This document shows positions 1 through 11,665 of a stretch of 64,000 bases of DNA, one piece after another (within the stretch, counting starts at the first letter, position 1; each line of letters begins with the position of its first letter). The position numbers and the translations under genes were made by a program. The stretch covers positions 186,001 through 250,000 of the forward strand of contig JABVXV010000019.1 in the NCBI GenBank assembly GCA_013365325.1. The letters are read 5' to 3'. The notes below the pieces were generated by a model. It was not told where the DNA came from. It worked only from the letters and a program-made list of their open reading frames with translations, and did no database searches. The stretch is from Dipetalonema caudispina. Lineage: Eukaryota; Nematoda; Chromadorea; Rhabditida; Onchocercidae.

Positions 1-585
1 CTCGACAATAGGTAGGAGCTTAGAAGATCTGATTCAATATGATAACGAGAATCTGCCTTCATGACCAGAAGTTGGTTTGCATTCGAGAATTGTTAACAAG
101 GGATATGATTTAATTAATATTTAACATATTTAGGAAGAAGGCAAGATCTTGGTATTAAATATTAGTTTTCAGAAATCTAAATGCCACAGAAGATTTGTGT
201 ATTAGAAAATTTAGCTTAATTTACAATAAACTTGAAGGTAGAATCGAAATTACTTGAAAATAGGACAGTAAATGCAACATTGTAATGCAATATTATTATC
301 ATGTCAGTATTTGTAAGTTGATGAAATTTATACAACAGTCATTTGAAAAGCATGAATAACATTGAAACATACATCTCCAACAAAATATCCGTACAATACT
401 CCAACAGAAATACCGTGATTTAGCTATCATTTCGATCGAGAAACAAGCTTACGTATGCCATCTTCTTAACACAGTTTACAAACATTGCACTAGAAGGATC
501 AGATAATACATGGCTCCATCTTTATGGCAAACATATCTTACGAATATCAAATAAATGTTACGTAATCTTCAAAAGAACTTGGAAT
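1..585. other. 3' flank of the CWC22 gene, no gene seen
   Basis: This AT-rich stretch lies downstream of the CWC22 stop codon. It probably contains that gene's 3' untranslated region. No convincing exon, RNA gene or repeat is visible on either strand. Confidence 0.5.
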
Positions 586-3500
586 TCAGTCATGTCTTCG
601 ACGTTTTCTTTCATGTTTATTCACTTCAGCGATCTCGTACTTTCCTTTAGATTGCTCTCGTTTATTTTTGTTGGCTCTACTTTCGCGGCCATCTTGACCA
701 GGTTTCTCATTACTTATATCTTTTCCCCGATTTTCCAAATCGCTTGAATCTCTTCTTCGTCTTTTCTCCTTCTTATCATGTTCTCGTTCTTCCACTTCAT
801 TCTCTCTCCGTTCAGTTCTACCATGCTTTCTTCTTTCATTCCGTCTTTTTTCGCTGTCCTCTTTTTCCGTGGTGAATCTTCTGTGCTTCTTTCCATTTCG
901 TTCATCCTCTTCATTATCAGTCCATTTATCTTCATACTTCCTTCCCACTTTCTTATCATTTTCCCTATCATAATTTCGTATTTTCATCTTTTCTCTGTCA
1001 GTTCCACGTTTCTCATCTGCCACTTCGTTCACTCTATCGTGAGATCTATCTTTCCAATCACTTTCATTTTTCTTACCACCATTCTTCGAGGAATGACTTT
1101 TTTTCTGAACAATTTTTGGTACTTTTTTCATGTGTTCGCTTTTTTTTAACGCCTTCGTATTGTGCTTCGATTTTTCACTGTCATCACTGTCATCGGTCTC
1201 TGATGAAGCTGGAAAATCTAGTGTCATCAAATTAACCTTTATCCTTCGAAACAAGTATTGAAGAACCCACTTATAAGAGATATGTCAAGTTCTTCCGCTA
1301 ATCAAAAAACAAATTCTCTGAACTAACATGTGTTGGAAGTCGAGTCACTACTGCTTTCATCCGAATCTGAGTCACTCGATGAACTTTCTGAAGATGACGA
1401 AACTTCTTCCTTAACTTTAGCTCTTTTTCGAGCTTGGTCCAAATGCAGTCTTAGATCAACTCTGAAAGCAGAAGTAACAAAAAAATGAAGAAAAACGCCT
1501 TCTTTCTTTGGAATATAACTCTATGCATTCATTGGGCATTAAAAAGCCCATGAAATATGTTAACGATTGACACCGTTTGGTTCATGAAAAAATTTTTAGC
1601 TAGAAGAAAAATCATGCACTGTAACATAATAAGGCCATCACTCCACTTCCTTTTGGCAAAAAAAAGTTATAAAAGGTAAAAATCTCCCTAGAAGATGTTT
1701 CTTAAAAATGATGGTATTTTAAAAAAAAAAAATAAAATTCACTCACGTGAGATATCCAAGACCTATAGTAGTAAAGAAATTGATCGAAAACCGTGTATTA
1801 TTCGGATTGTCACGTGGGAATATTTTGTCGAAGGAAGACTGCATTGTCCTAAAACATTCATCTGTGTAAATAAAACACAGAAGTCCTTAGTGGATTGACA
1901 TATGCTTGATGCACTGCTGTAAAAGACAGTTTATGGAAAGAAGATATACTATTTAAAAAAAAAAAAAAAAATGAAATGTTACTAAAACAACTATTTTAAA
2001 AGATCTAAGTGAAAAAAATCAGCACACAGAAAATAACGTACGGGTCGCGAATTCTCTGCAACAGATTTTCCACGCCTAAAAATTCGGCAAGTTCCTGGAA
2101 TACTATTTTAATATATATTCTTCCAGAAGAAGTTGTATCCTCCTCATTCAATGATATTTGGTCCAAGATCTAGAAATAAAAAAACTTTAGCAAGCAATAA
2201 GATTGAAACATAGGAGTCAAATCATCAACTGATGTACGAAAAAAAAAAAAAAAAAAAAAAACATGTAAAACAAAATATTTCCTTTACTCTGTTCGAAAAA
2301 ATGGAAAACACAGGCATTTCTTCTCATTTTTTACGGAACAATACAACCAGTTGCGTAGAAACTTACATCCCATGAAATGGCATCGGTTGAAAGAAGATGG
2401 GCCACTAAACATGCCATATTGCGCAGTTTATTGTATTCAAATCGATGTATTGTATTGTAAGTATCGCGAGCAATCCGCTCAAATGCTTCTTGAAATTCTT
2501 TGCGAAGTCGGCAAAATCGTTCCGCTAATAAACCATAAAATTTTTCGTAAGTTCTTTGCTGAGCACAGCAATCCACGATCATATTGCAAAGTTCCACCTA
2601 AATAATGAAAAAGTTAATATGTTTTACTAAGAATGGTTGCAATAACCAAAATATAGAGATAAAAACGATATAGAGAGAGTTATTCTACATAGATATAAAG
2701 AGATAAAAACTAACATCTTGACCACTTTTTAAATCAATTTTTAGTAATTTATGAGCTGCTTCCTGAAAATCGAGAGAAGACTGAATTGTCAAATAAATGT
2801 TGCGTCGAAATGCTACCAAATCCTGCTCTGTATTGTCGATAATTACCGTACTTTGTTTTTCTCCTAAACCAAAATTAATTTGAAATTAAGGATGAACTCG
2901 TCTGAAGAAAACAAGCTAAATCTTGCTAGCCATTTAATATAGTTAAGCAAGCACAAAAATAATTTTTGAAACCTTGCTGAGTTTCTGCTGTCTCTTCATC
3001 TGGTGTCTCTTCACCTTCTTCCTCTTCATCTGAATCCTCCTCTGCCAAACCAACTGCATCACGTCGAATTTCTTCGTATTCTGCCTCATGTTTTTCAAAT
3101 TCAGGATCATATTTAAATACGTCTGAAACACAAAATGAATTAATTTATATAGAATGACAAACCGAATTTGAACTATTGAATTTAAAATACGAATTATTGG
3201 TAAAAGCAATGATGGCATTATCTTAAATGTCGATACTAACAACCAGCGCTTACTTAATTCATTCTCTGGCATAAGTGGATCCTCCAACAAGATGGTATGT
3301 GTTATCTGATCGTCTTCTTCTATCAAGTCCAAATCATCAATCACTGCTGGATAAGCCTAAAACAAAGAAAAAAAAAATGGCAAATGAAACTTAATGTCGG
3401 GTGTAAAGACCGAAGAATCTCTGGGTTTAATCTTTAAATGACATTTGTGGATTATTTTTACAACGATTTTCCAAAAACACACATATGTATATATAAACGC

Positions 3501-5000
3501 ACCACAAAAGTTAGGTAAATACGATAACTGTCTAAGTCTGAAAATTATTCTGGACCATTCTATAACAGTATCATATAATTTAGTAATTTTATAAAGTAAA
3601 TTAAAGTTTATGGACTGTACCTGGAACTTATCTTTCCGAATGTGAAAAATAACTTCGATCATATATTGAATTCTTTTGTCTATATCCGAATCACTTAGAA
3701 TACTTCGTAACCGATCAAATATTGCTGAAAATTTCATTTCATAGAAAAAACTATCAATTGCAAGCATAACGTTTAACTACAAACAGCAATATTCCTGGCA
3801 AAACTAGCCATTTAAGCCACGAGGAGAAATTTCAGATAGTTTGGCACCACATTCTTTCAAAAATGCTACCGTCACCTCCACTGAATCATCAGTTGGATTT
3901 TCGAGCATTAATATCATCATTTCCAATGCAAGGATTTCGTGAATCTGCAACCAAGCATCTCTATAGCTAGCCAGAAAAATATGTGTAAAAGATCAGAGAT
4001 ATAACCACCAGATAAAAATTTTCAATGCACGATTCATGGCACTATTAATAAGAATGAAAGAAGCATTGAGCTATACACAGAATAAGTTATGGAAGTCAAT
4101 ACAACCGATACTTACTGCTACAACTACCGAAAAAGATTTTTGCGGTAGATAAAGTCAGAGCGGTTGGGAAAAAATAAAGCAGGAAAAGAATATGTACCAC
4201 TTGCTGGTTTATAAGATGAGCGATAAATTTGGATATTGTGACAGTAGAGGTTTTGTCGTTTCGCTTATAACACCGTTTAAATTGTATTAGCAACCGATGA
4301 ATGATCAACATTCCAATATTTGGGAAGTGACTGTTAATAACAGCAACTAGTGCTGCATACACATTGGAAAATGTTGGTGAATACGACTGGGCTTGAATTA
4401 TTGATCGCGCTAACAAACCTCTGAAAGTACTTATGTCATACCTTCAAGCAAAACAGAACTATTTAAAACGATGTTCTAAAATAATCCTTCACATAGCTGT
4501 TTAATTATGTTGAAACTAATATAGTCAAAGTAGAAATAAGCTGAAGCTGCAAAATTCGTCATCGAATCCGGTAATAATTTTTACTGCATGAATTCCATAA
4601 CTTTGTCTCGAAGAACACATAAAAAGACATATAAAAATGACTAAAATTTCAAAAAAGTTTCTTCACCTTCCTCGGATGACGTTTTCACGTAACAAATCTC
4701 GTATGACGTTAAGCAAATTACTGGTATTCGCTTTGTTCACCTGAAAAAATGCTAGCAATAGAAAGTGATTATATCATAACAAATATCATTAGTGAACTTA
4801 TGAAAAAGACGCACCTGTCCATGAATCCGTTTCTTCAGACGTTCCCAGTCTAGTCTCTGATACATTTCACTGTTCTTATCACTGATCTGCTCTTGCATCA
4901 TTTTAAGTTTCGCAGGTGGGATATATGCACCACCTGTGCGAGTATGCAACAAATCCATATCTTTTTTTGGCTTTTGCGCCTTTTCTAGTTTCGATGACAT
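586..5000 (-). CDS. let-858: Pre-mRNA-splicing factor CWC22 (nucampholin / LET-858)
   Basis: CWC22 is a spliceosome component that binds eIF4A3 and loads the exon junction complex; it acts in the nucleus. Twelve exons keep phase: 5000-4815, 4740-4667, 4420-4198, 3944-3809, 3724-3621, 3356-3254, 3122-2973, 2863-2715, 2597-2367, 2169-2042, 1461-1328, 1208-586 (746 aa). The start gives MSSKLEKAQ followed by the family motif [16 protein letters not shown]. The MIF4G part includes [20 protein letters not shown] and [14 protein letters not shown]. An acidic linker follows, then the MA3 domain with [16 protein letters not shown] and [19 protein letters not shown]. The tail is serine-rich and then very rich in K, R, E and D, as in LET-858. 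Intron 4 appears to start with GC. Retaining intron 11 would give a short isoform. The identification is very secure; the exact last junction is inferred from phase. Confidence 0.95.
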
Positions 5001-6202
5001 TTTTGATTCCTTAAACACACTCTTTTCAATCCCTGATAACTAGGACATATGATATTGCAACGTCAAGAACAAAAACAGAAGCGATTCTGCTATATCTAAC
5101 AAAATCCTATCTTCAACTCTCTTTCACAAAACCGGGATGCTAATTGTTGTAGACTATAAAAACTGACTATATGTTATAGTTTAACAAAACCAGGCTAAAC
5201 ATTGAACTATCGTTATCTGCTACAGTTACTTTGTATTCATGTTATTCATTTTAACATTTAAACAAAACATCAGTGATGAAAATATTCAACAGAAAGGATC
5301 AGTACATGCCAAACTATATCCAACTCGATCATTTTCCAACATGATAATTTAGCAATTCATAATTCTAATTCCGACAACACATTTCTAAGCACAATCCTAA
5401 TTTCTACTTTGTACTTTGTACCATAAATTTTCAATATGTTCATATAAATGTCAAATTCAGACTATTACTTAAAATAACATCTTAACCTACATAAGACAAA
5501 GTTTACGCCTAAAGAGGGCCAGGAAAGAAAAGGTAGCCTCATGATGCACCTGTCCATACTGTCCTATTTGATTTCAGGTCAAGCCCCTACTACAATACTG
5601 TAACCTTTCATCCCAACTGCTCGATGAGTAACGGTTCACGTAGTGTTGTCTTGACCTACGAATGACCTAAAGCGCAATAAAATCATAAACAAGACACAAC
5701 TGTATATACCGCCCACTTGGAAAGGACGTGCCATCAAATACAGGTCGGCCAATGAAGAGATATAATGGTGGGTAAATAAGATTGATGTTGGATGGATTGG
5801 AGTAAGGTTTATCATATTTTGGTGGTCAGTGGTCAGTAATGAGATAGCTGTGGAAGTACCATTGTTTCCTTCATGACCGAACATAATTTATGGAGTGTCA
5901 ACATTACTTATTGTAATGTTACTTATGATTTATCAATTTGATCGTAATAATTTGTGTCACATTTACAACGGTTATTTGGGTGGTATTAAGATATTATCTT
6001 CTGGCTGGCTTTAGATTGTTGGTATATTTTGTAAGCTTTTATTCATATGTTATGTCTTACCAAGCCTTGCTTGGATAATCCTCTGCGTCTCTTTCACTTT
6101 GCACTACTGGAAATAATAAATGTACTTGCAGTTTTGTAAAATTGCTGAACTGCAGTTGTTTTGCGACTTGAAACTATTTGGGAAATTTTAAAACTCCTGT
6201 CG
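5001..6202. promoter_or_regulatory. Divergent intergenic region between CWC22 and CAAP1
   Basis: About 1.2 kb separates the CWC22 start (minus strand) from the proposed CAAP1 start (plus strand). Both promoters should therefore lie here. I see no TATA box or other element I can name with confidence, and the open frames in it look random. Confidence 0.4.
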
Positions 6203-9200
6203 ATGAAGAAAGATAAAAGGCAGGTAAATTGTAAGACTCATACTTCGAGATTTTCTGAACAATTTTAAAATTGTTACAGTTCATTTAAACGCTGTATTGC
6301 TTCTACCCTTCGAATTTATGTTTTTTTTTTTTTCTTTTTTTGAAGCATGGAAAAAAGTCGTATTCATTTCGAAGGAAAAAAGCTCGGGCGCAAACTTCAA
6401 GTAGTGTTTCCAGCGAAGCCACATGTTGTATGCTTCAGAGCTCTAATAAACAACATCGCCGTCATAGCAGCACAATCTCCTCTGTTTCTACTTCATCCAG
6501 TTCGAGGTTTTAAATCGACTTTTCAGCCCTCTTTTCTTCTGTACTATTCCATGATGTGCAAGTAATTTTAGGTCTTCATGTATAAGGAAAAAAGCAACTC
6601 GGAGTGATTTCTTGTTACCTCTCAAATTACGTCCTGAAGGTATGTAATTATCAGTTATTCAAGAGTCTTGTTATATGTTCATGGAGTAACTAGCTAGATT
6701 CATTGTTTTGTAATGTTTATGATGTTTACAGCCCAGAATTCCATTACCTTTCTATTGATCATAAGTTTGGGTTTGGAAAAGTATATTTTACTGGTATCGA
6801 TCTGCTTACATATGCGCCTTTCATGTCATGCTAAGTAGCTTCTCTTTAAATCATTGTCGTATGCTATTATGGCAGCTAACGTGCCTAAAACTTATCGCAT
6901 GTCGCATAAGATGTGATTACTTTGCATCAGATTCTCGGTTGTTCCTTCTCCTGCACTTCCTGTTTTATTCTTTATCAATTACAATATTCCATTTCTGGTT
7001 ATCTAATGTCTTTCTATGAGGATGATATAGTTTGAAATGTTTGGCATTGATTTTCACAGTCGATTACATTTAATACTTCCGACGAGTTATTTATCACCAA
7101 GAAGTTTAGTTTATAGAAGTTTATTAGCTAGGCGGATTATAAACATGCAGTCTAATATCAAAAGCAGAAATCTCTGTGATTTGAGTCTTTCAGAGAAGTC
7201 GAAATCGATTGCATTTTACATTGACAATCGAGAAGAGATGGTTTCCCAAATGTTCGCATCACTTCATAGAAGAGAACTTTATGAATTGTTGCCAGAAAAC
7301 TTGAAGGTTTGATGTTGTAATTATATATACATAATATGGTTGTGCTACTTTCGAAACATTTTCACTATGATTTAAGAAACTGGAAATAGCCGAGCTTCGC
7401 TATTTATGCGTTAAAGAACTGAATGGAATGTCTAAAAAAAATATATACAGTATTTTGAAAGGTTAGCTCGATTATTGTTAATCTTTTTTAGAGGTTTTTG
7501 TAAAAGCGATAGTTTCGTTGTGGTATACATTTGTTTTTGCTCTTACTGTTAGTGTACAATTGTAAATAGAAAATTCACTTCAATAAAAATTTCCGTTTCA
7601 TTTCCTTGCCCGTATTTATAGTCCTCTAATTTAATTAAGTATATGGAAGAAGGAAGTCATTAACATTTATTGCAAGTATTATGTTTAGGGAAAGATTTTG
7701 CTGGAAGTAGTGAATCTGAAGAAGAAAAGAATGAGACACTTATCATCAATGCCAATATTAAAAGTATGTTAATTTTGCTTTTTACACCACCATTTTTATC
7801 TTCCTGCATTTTTTGTTTTTTTTTTTTTTTTTTTTTTCTTGATTTTTACACTTTAAGCATCGAAAGCCGAGATTGCCGTTGCTGATTCCACAACAGAAAT
7901 GACAGCACCAAATTTACCGGGGTATATTTATATAATTCTAGATGTCAACTTTTATTTGATTCTAACTTCGAATTAATAATGAAAAATGCAGTATAAGTAT
8001 CCGATGAATTGCGAAACACGAATATCAATTGATTATTGCGAATCTTATTTTAATCAGGCAAGAAAGAGGAAAAGCTAACAAAAGTGCTTTCCGATGATCT
8101 TTAATTTTAATCTATTCTATTAATTTCTGCGAAAAATTATGCCTAACTGATGTGAATTATTCCATATTTTCAGTATTTTTCACGCAGTCGATACAGGTGA
8201 TGCCGTTGCCTGCAGCAGTATCATAAGCACTCCAGAAGTTCACTGTGCTGCAGTTGGAAGCATTTCTTCGACTAAGATACGTCAAGAAAGTGAAACTGTT
8301 GTTCAGTCCCACTTCCCTATAGAACATAGAATTTCGTTTTCGTCAAATGAGTGTGCAGAAATATTTGCCAGTGAAGATGCATTAAATGCCAATCGCCAGG
8401 TATTTTTGTGAAATACTGACTACTTTTCTTTTATTAAACAAAATTTTTTTTTCACTTACTGTCAGGAATTATGCGGAGAATTATGTTGCGTTTTTAAAGG
8501 GGGCTTATCAAAGATCTTAGCAAGCTGGTACGGAATGTAATCAGACTATAATGTTTTGGTAGCGATTTTAAGACAACTGCAATTATAACGACAGAGAATG
8601 ATGACGAGTTGGAAGATGGCGAGGTTGTGAGTGATCAAGAGAGGAGTTCAAATTCAGACAAAGATGCTATAGCAGACGAGGTTTTTTCAGTTGGTTTTGG
8701 AAAATTTATAATGGTAATCTATAATCATCACCCTCGTAGGGTGATTTCTGCGTAGTGTAGTGGTTAACATTGTGGCAGTCCGATGTTGGAGGTTTGACTC
8801 CCGGTAGCACCTTCAAGGGCGAACAATTGTGTTCAAACGATTGATCGCTAATGTAGGTGCTAGATTGTAGCGAGGTTGTGTTACTTGTGTGCGGAACTTT
8901 ACTTTACCCATACGAGTGTCAAGAACTTCCCACAGAAATAAGATCCATGCAATTGCAGATAAACTGTTGTGTCTTCACTGGCCACTAAGTCTTCCAATTT
9001 AACACGGCTTTTTACGGTACAGTATCATGTGGGACATCTTCCTACGTGTTTTTGTGCAGAGTACGACTGTGTTGTTGTGTTTGAATCGAATAATGGAGAT
9101 GGTAGACTATAGAGAAAATCCAATTATTTGTACAGAAAAATCATATTCCTTGTGTATCTTGTATTGCATTTGAAAGTAAAAAATTTCTACGAAAATTAAA

Positions 9201-9586
9201 GATAACATTCTTTTTCAAGGATCAGAATTGTCAGAATCTCACCATTCATAGGAACCTTTTTACCGACAAGGCACAAAATGATTTATCGCTGGCATTAATG
9301 CCAAAAAATTCGGGAAAGTAAGTATCTCATGCAGATTTGCTATTTCTTGAATTCCATTTGAAAATTTTAAAATTTCATATTCATTTAATTTCATGGAGAA
9401 TGTGTTGAAAAGAAATATCCTCCAAAATGATTTCATTAAACCGGATTTTGCAGTCTCTGTAGTTCTGGAAATTCAACCGATACAACTAACAAAGTTCGAG
9501 AAGAAAAGAAGCTCCATATGCTGGAACTGGAACTGAGAGCTCGTGCGATTGAAGCTCTCATTAGACGGAATGACAATAAACCATAA
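6203..9586 (+). CDS. CAAP1-family protein (caspase activity and apoptosis inhibitor 1 homolog)
   Basis: Human CAAP1 modulates caspase activation; its molecular action is poorly known. Proposed exons: 6203-6223 (MKKDKRQ), 6346-6506, 6572-6639, an uncertain join between 6640 and about 7110, then an exon ending at 7309, then 7377-7461, 7689-7763, 7858-7921, 8174-8399, 8573-8680, 9220-9317, 9454-9586. The conserved core reads IAFYIDNREEMVSQMFASLH, ELYELLPENLK, LRYLCVKELNGMSKKNIYSI, followed by an acidic GKDFAGSSESEEEKNE. This matches the order of the human core (SFYISDKKEML, KMLPDVLK, LLSEKKILKILEG). The C-terminus has LELELRARAIEALIRRND, like human LELEMRARAIKALM. The N-terminus is basic and serine-rich. 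The acceptor at 6345 (TTTGAAG) and the 6640-7110 junction are weak; an extra exon near 6732-6779 with acceptor TTTACAG also fits phase. The family call is strong. Confidence 0.85.
8740..8811 (+). repeat. tRNA-like element (tRNA pseudogene or SINE head) inside a CAAP1 intron
   Basis: The sequence holds a perfect A-box consensus, TAGTGTAGTGG (8753-8763), and a B box with one change, GGTTTGACTCC (8791-8801). The 72-base span is tRNA-sized and its ends pair as GGTG with CACC. A hairpin AACATTG/CGATGTT sits at the anticodon-arm position, but its loop is 8 bases. The T stem and parts of the acceptor stem do not pair, so it is unlikely to be a working tRNA. A tRNA-derived SINE or a decayed tRNA gene fits best. 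It lies in the sense direction of the host gene. Confidence 0.55.
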
Positions 9587-10418
9587 TTAGTCTTTATGTT
9601 CATCATTTTCGAATGTGGTGTGTGCGAGCGCGACAATTTATTTCCTAATCGGCAGAAGGTTGTAGTGTGATTACATATTATTTTTTCACCTGAGAAACGG
9701 GAAAAAACGCTCATGTTTACGTAAAATTTTCGTATGTCTATTACAAGAAATTTAAATATCATGAATTGATCATTGAAGCGTTGGTCAAAAATGATGTTTT
9801 AAATCTTTTTATTTCTATTTGACTTCATTTTAATACTTCTTACTAGCAGTTTTTGCAGCTTAACATTGAAATGGCTTGTGTTTTCGATGAATGTGTAGCT
9901 GCTTCCATATTTCACTGTAATAATACTTCAGATTAACTAAGGCACTTTGGTGTTTTTTAAAATTGATCAAAATTCTTGATTCTGCATTATGTCACCTTTT
10001 TAATCCTTCAATGGGAGTTGCTGGGATAAATTTCAGTGAAATATAGATTTTCTTTGCGATTTCCTAAAAGTGTTTGATTGCAGCTAATTAGCAAATCAAC
10101 GTTATGTTTGATATTGTTCGTATTGTTTCCTTATTATTTTTCTTGTTTAAGTCGAAATAATTTGAAATACTTTCCATTTTCTAATCACAGCTGAAGGGAA
10201 TTACGGCTTTTTGTTTTGTATAGTGAGGAAATATGCACTTGATATATTTCGCTCTTTTCACTGCAAGTGAGAGAATCAGTGATACTTTTTGGAAATTGCC
10301 CAACACTTTTCCTTTAAAAATTAAAAGTCGGAAGTATCGAGAAAGAAGTTATGGTTCGGTCGATTATCTTCATTAGTTGAAATTACTCACTCGGTTTAAC
10401 TTTATCAGTTGAATTGTT
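9587..10418. other. Intergenic, no gene seen
   Basis: This is the 3' flank of CAAP1 and of the converging minus-strand candidate gene. It is AT-rich and I see no supported exon or RNA gene. Confidence 0.45.
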
Positions 10419-11665
10419 TCAGCTTTTTATCGTGATGACTGCAATGGTAATGATAACTTCAAACTGTAGAAAAAGGATCCCTATTACGGGCACAGAAGAC
10501 GCAAAAGTTGTGGACATTAGTTGTCTGTTCAGGCGCACTATTTCCGAGCTGCTCGATGAGCCAGATCCGGCTGCAGACTTCCAGCTGAGGGGCACTGTTT
10601 TGCGTGAAACGGCATATTTTTCTACTGCTGTCGAAATATGCAATCTAAACTTGAAAATTTTCTTCCGGCATTTCTTCCTTTTTTCTGCTTTCTTACCCAC
10701 TTTTTCTTTGAACTTTTCAGTGTCATCCCCGTAAGTTATGAGGAACACAAGTTTAATAGTTTAGATTCGAAACTTTCATTTTTACTGCTATTGGTTCTTC
10801 TGAGTTCTCTAAAATTCTAGAGTTCAAGAAGTTGATATTCAAAAGAATCGTTAGTTCTAAAATTCCGTTAGATGCGAAAAAGCTGACATTGCACTTCGCT
10901 TGAAAGCATAGTAGAGCACATTCTTTTGGGCAATGTGCGCCAATTGCTTTTTCCAAAGTTTGTGAAACTGATTCATGCGAATAGTCCGTTTTCAAAACAG
11001 TGATCGATTGCTGACAGGCTGAAAATTCCCCGTTATTTCAAATGTAGCATCGTCTCTCATGTCACAATTTATAATGCTATTGTGGAACTATCCCAGTATA
11101 AATGACTCCAAAAACTCCTTAATCCATAAACAAGTCCTTTAAAATACTGGTTTGTTTACTGGAGTAGTAACTTCGCAAGCCACTCAGCAATATAATTTAT
11201 ATAACGCTGGTTGAAGGAAGTGATTTCCAGTTTTTCGTTTGAGTTATGGATAGCAACATATAAATGATATACAATCTAAAGGTTCCCCTAATTGAGTTAA
11301 TTATAAATCATTTAGAAAAGATAAGAAAAAGAACTTTTCAGAGTGATGTACTGATCACCTTGGGTCGCACATATATCTGAAAATAAAGAATGTGAAATAC
11401 AAAAATTGGTAAGTGGGATCGAAATGTTTGAAAACCATTTTTATCACAGAAACTGACTGTAAATACAAAAAAAAGAAACAGATGTTTATTTTGGAAAAGT
11501 ATCGAAGGGACGAAGACATTCGTGCTACTCACCACTTTTTGCTACGGATCCAGCTCGTATGGTACCGGAGACTCGTCTAAGTGGTGCATTCCCGCTCAAT
11601 AACTTCTCAGTAACACCCAATAGCAGAATCATTTGTATCATCATCATCATATTATATCCACGCAT
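10419..11665 (-). CDS. Tentative secreted cysteine-containing protein with C-terminal hydrophobic tail
   Basis: The model has three exons, 11665-11533, 11018-10786 and 10649-10419, in consistent phase (198 aa). Exon 1 begins MRGYNMMMMIQMILLLG, a likely signal peptide, and ends at a strong donor GTGAGT. Exon 2 has a good TTTTCAG acceptor and a cysteine cluster, CPKECALLCFQAKC, preceded by ACQQSITVL. Exon 3 ends with a serine run and a hydrophobic tail (VPVIGILFLQFEVIITIAV), which could be a membrane anchor or GPI signal. I do not recognise the family. The exon 2 donor (GTAAAA) and exon 3 acceptor (TTTTCAAG) are weak. Part of the last exon is also open on the plus strand (10414-10734), so the coding strand there is not settled. 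Confidence 0.4.

Noticed and set aside
778..1149. Phenylalanine/serine-rich plus-strand open frame
   Set aside because: It is the complement of the charged tail exon of CWC22 and has no features of its own.
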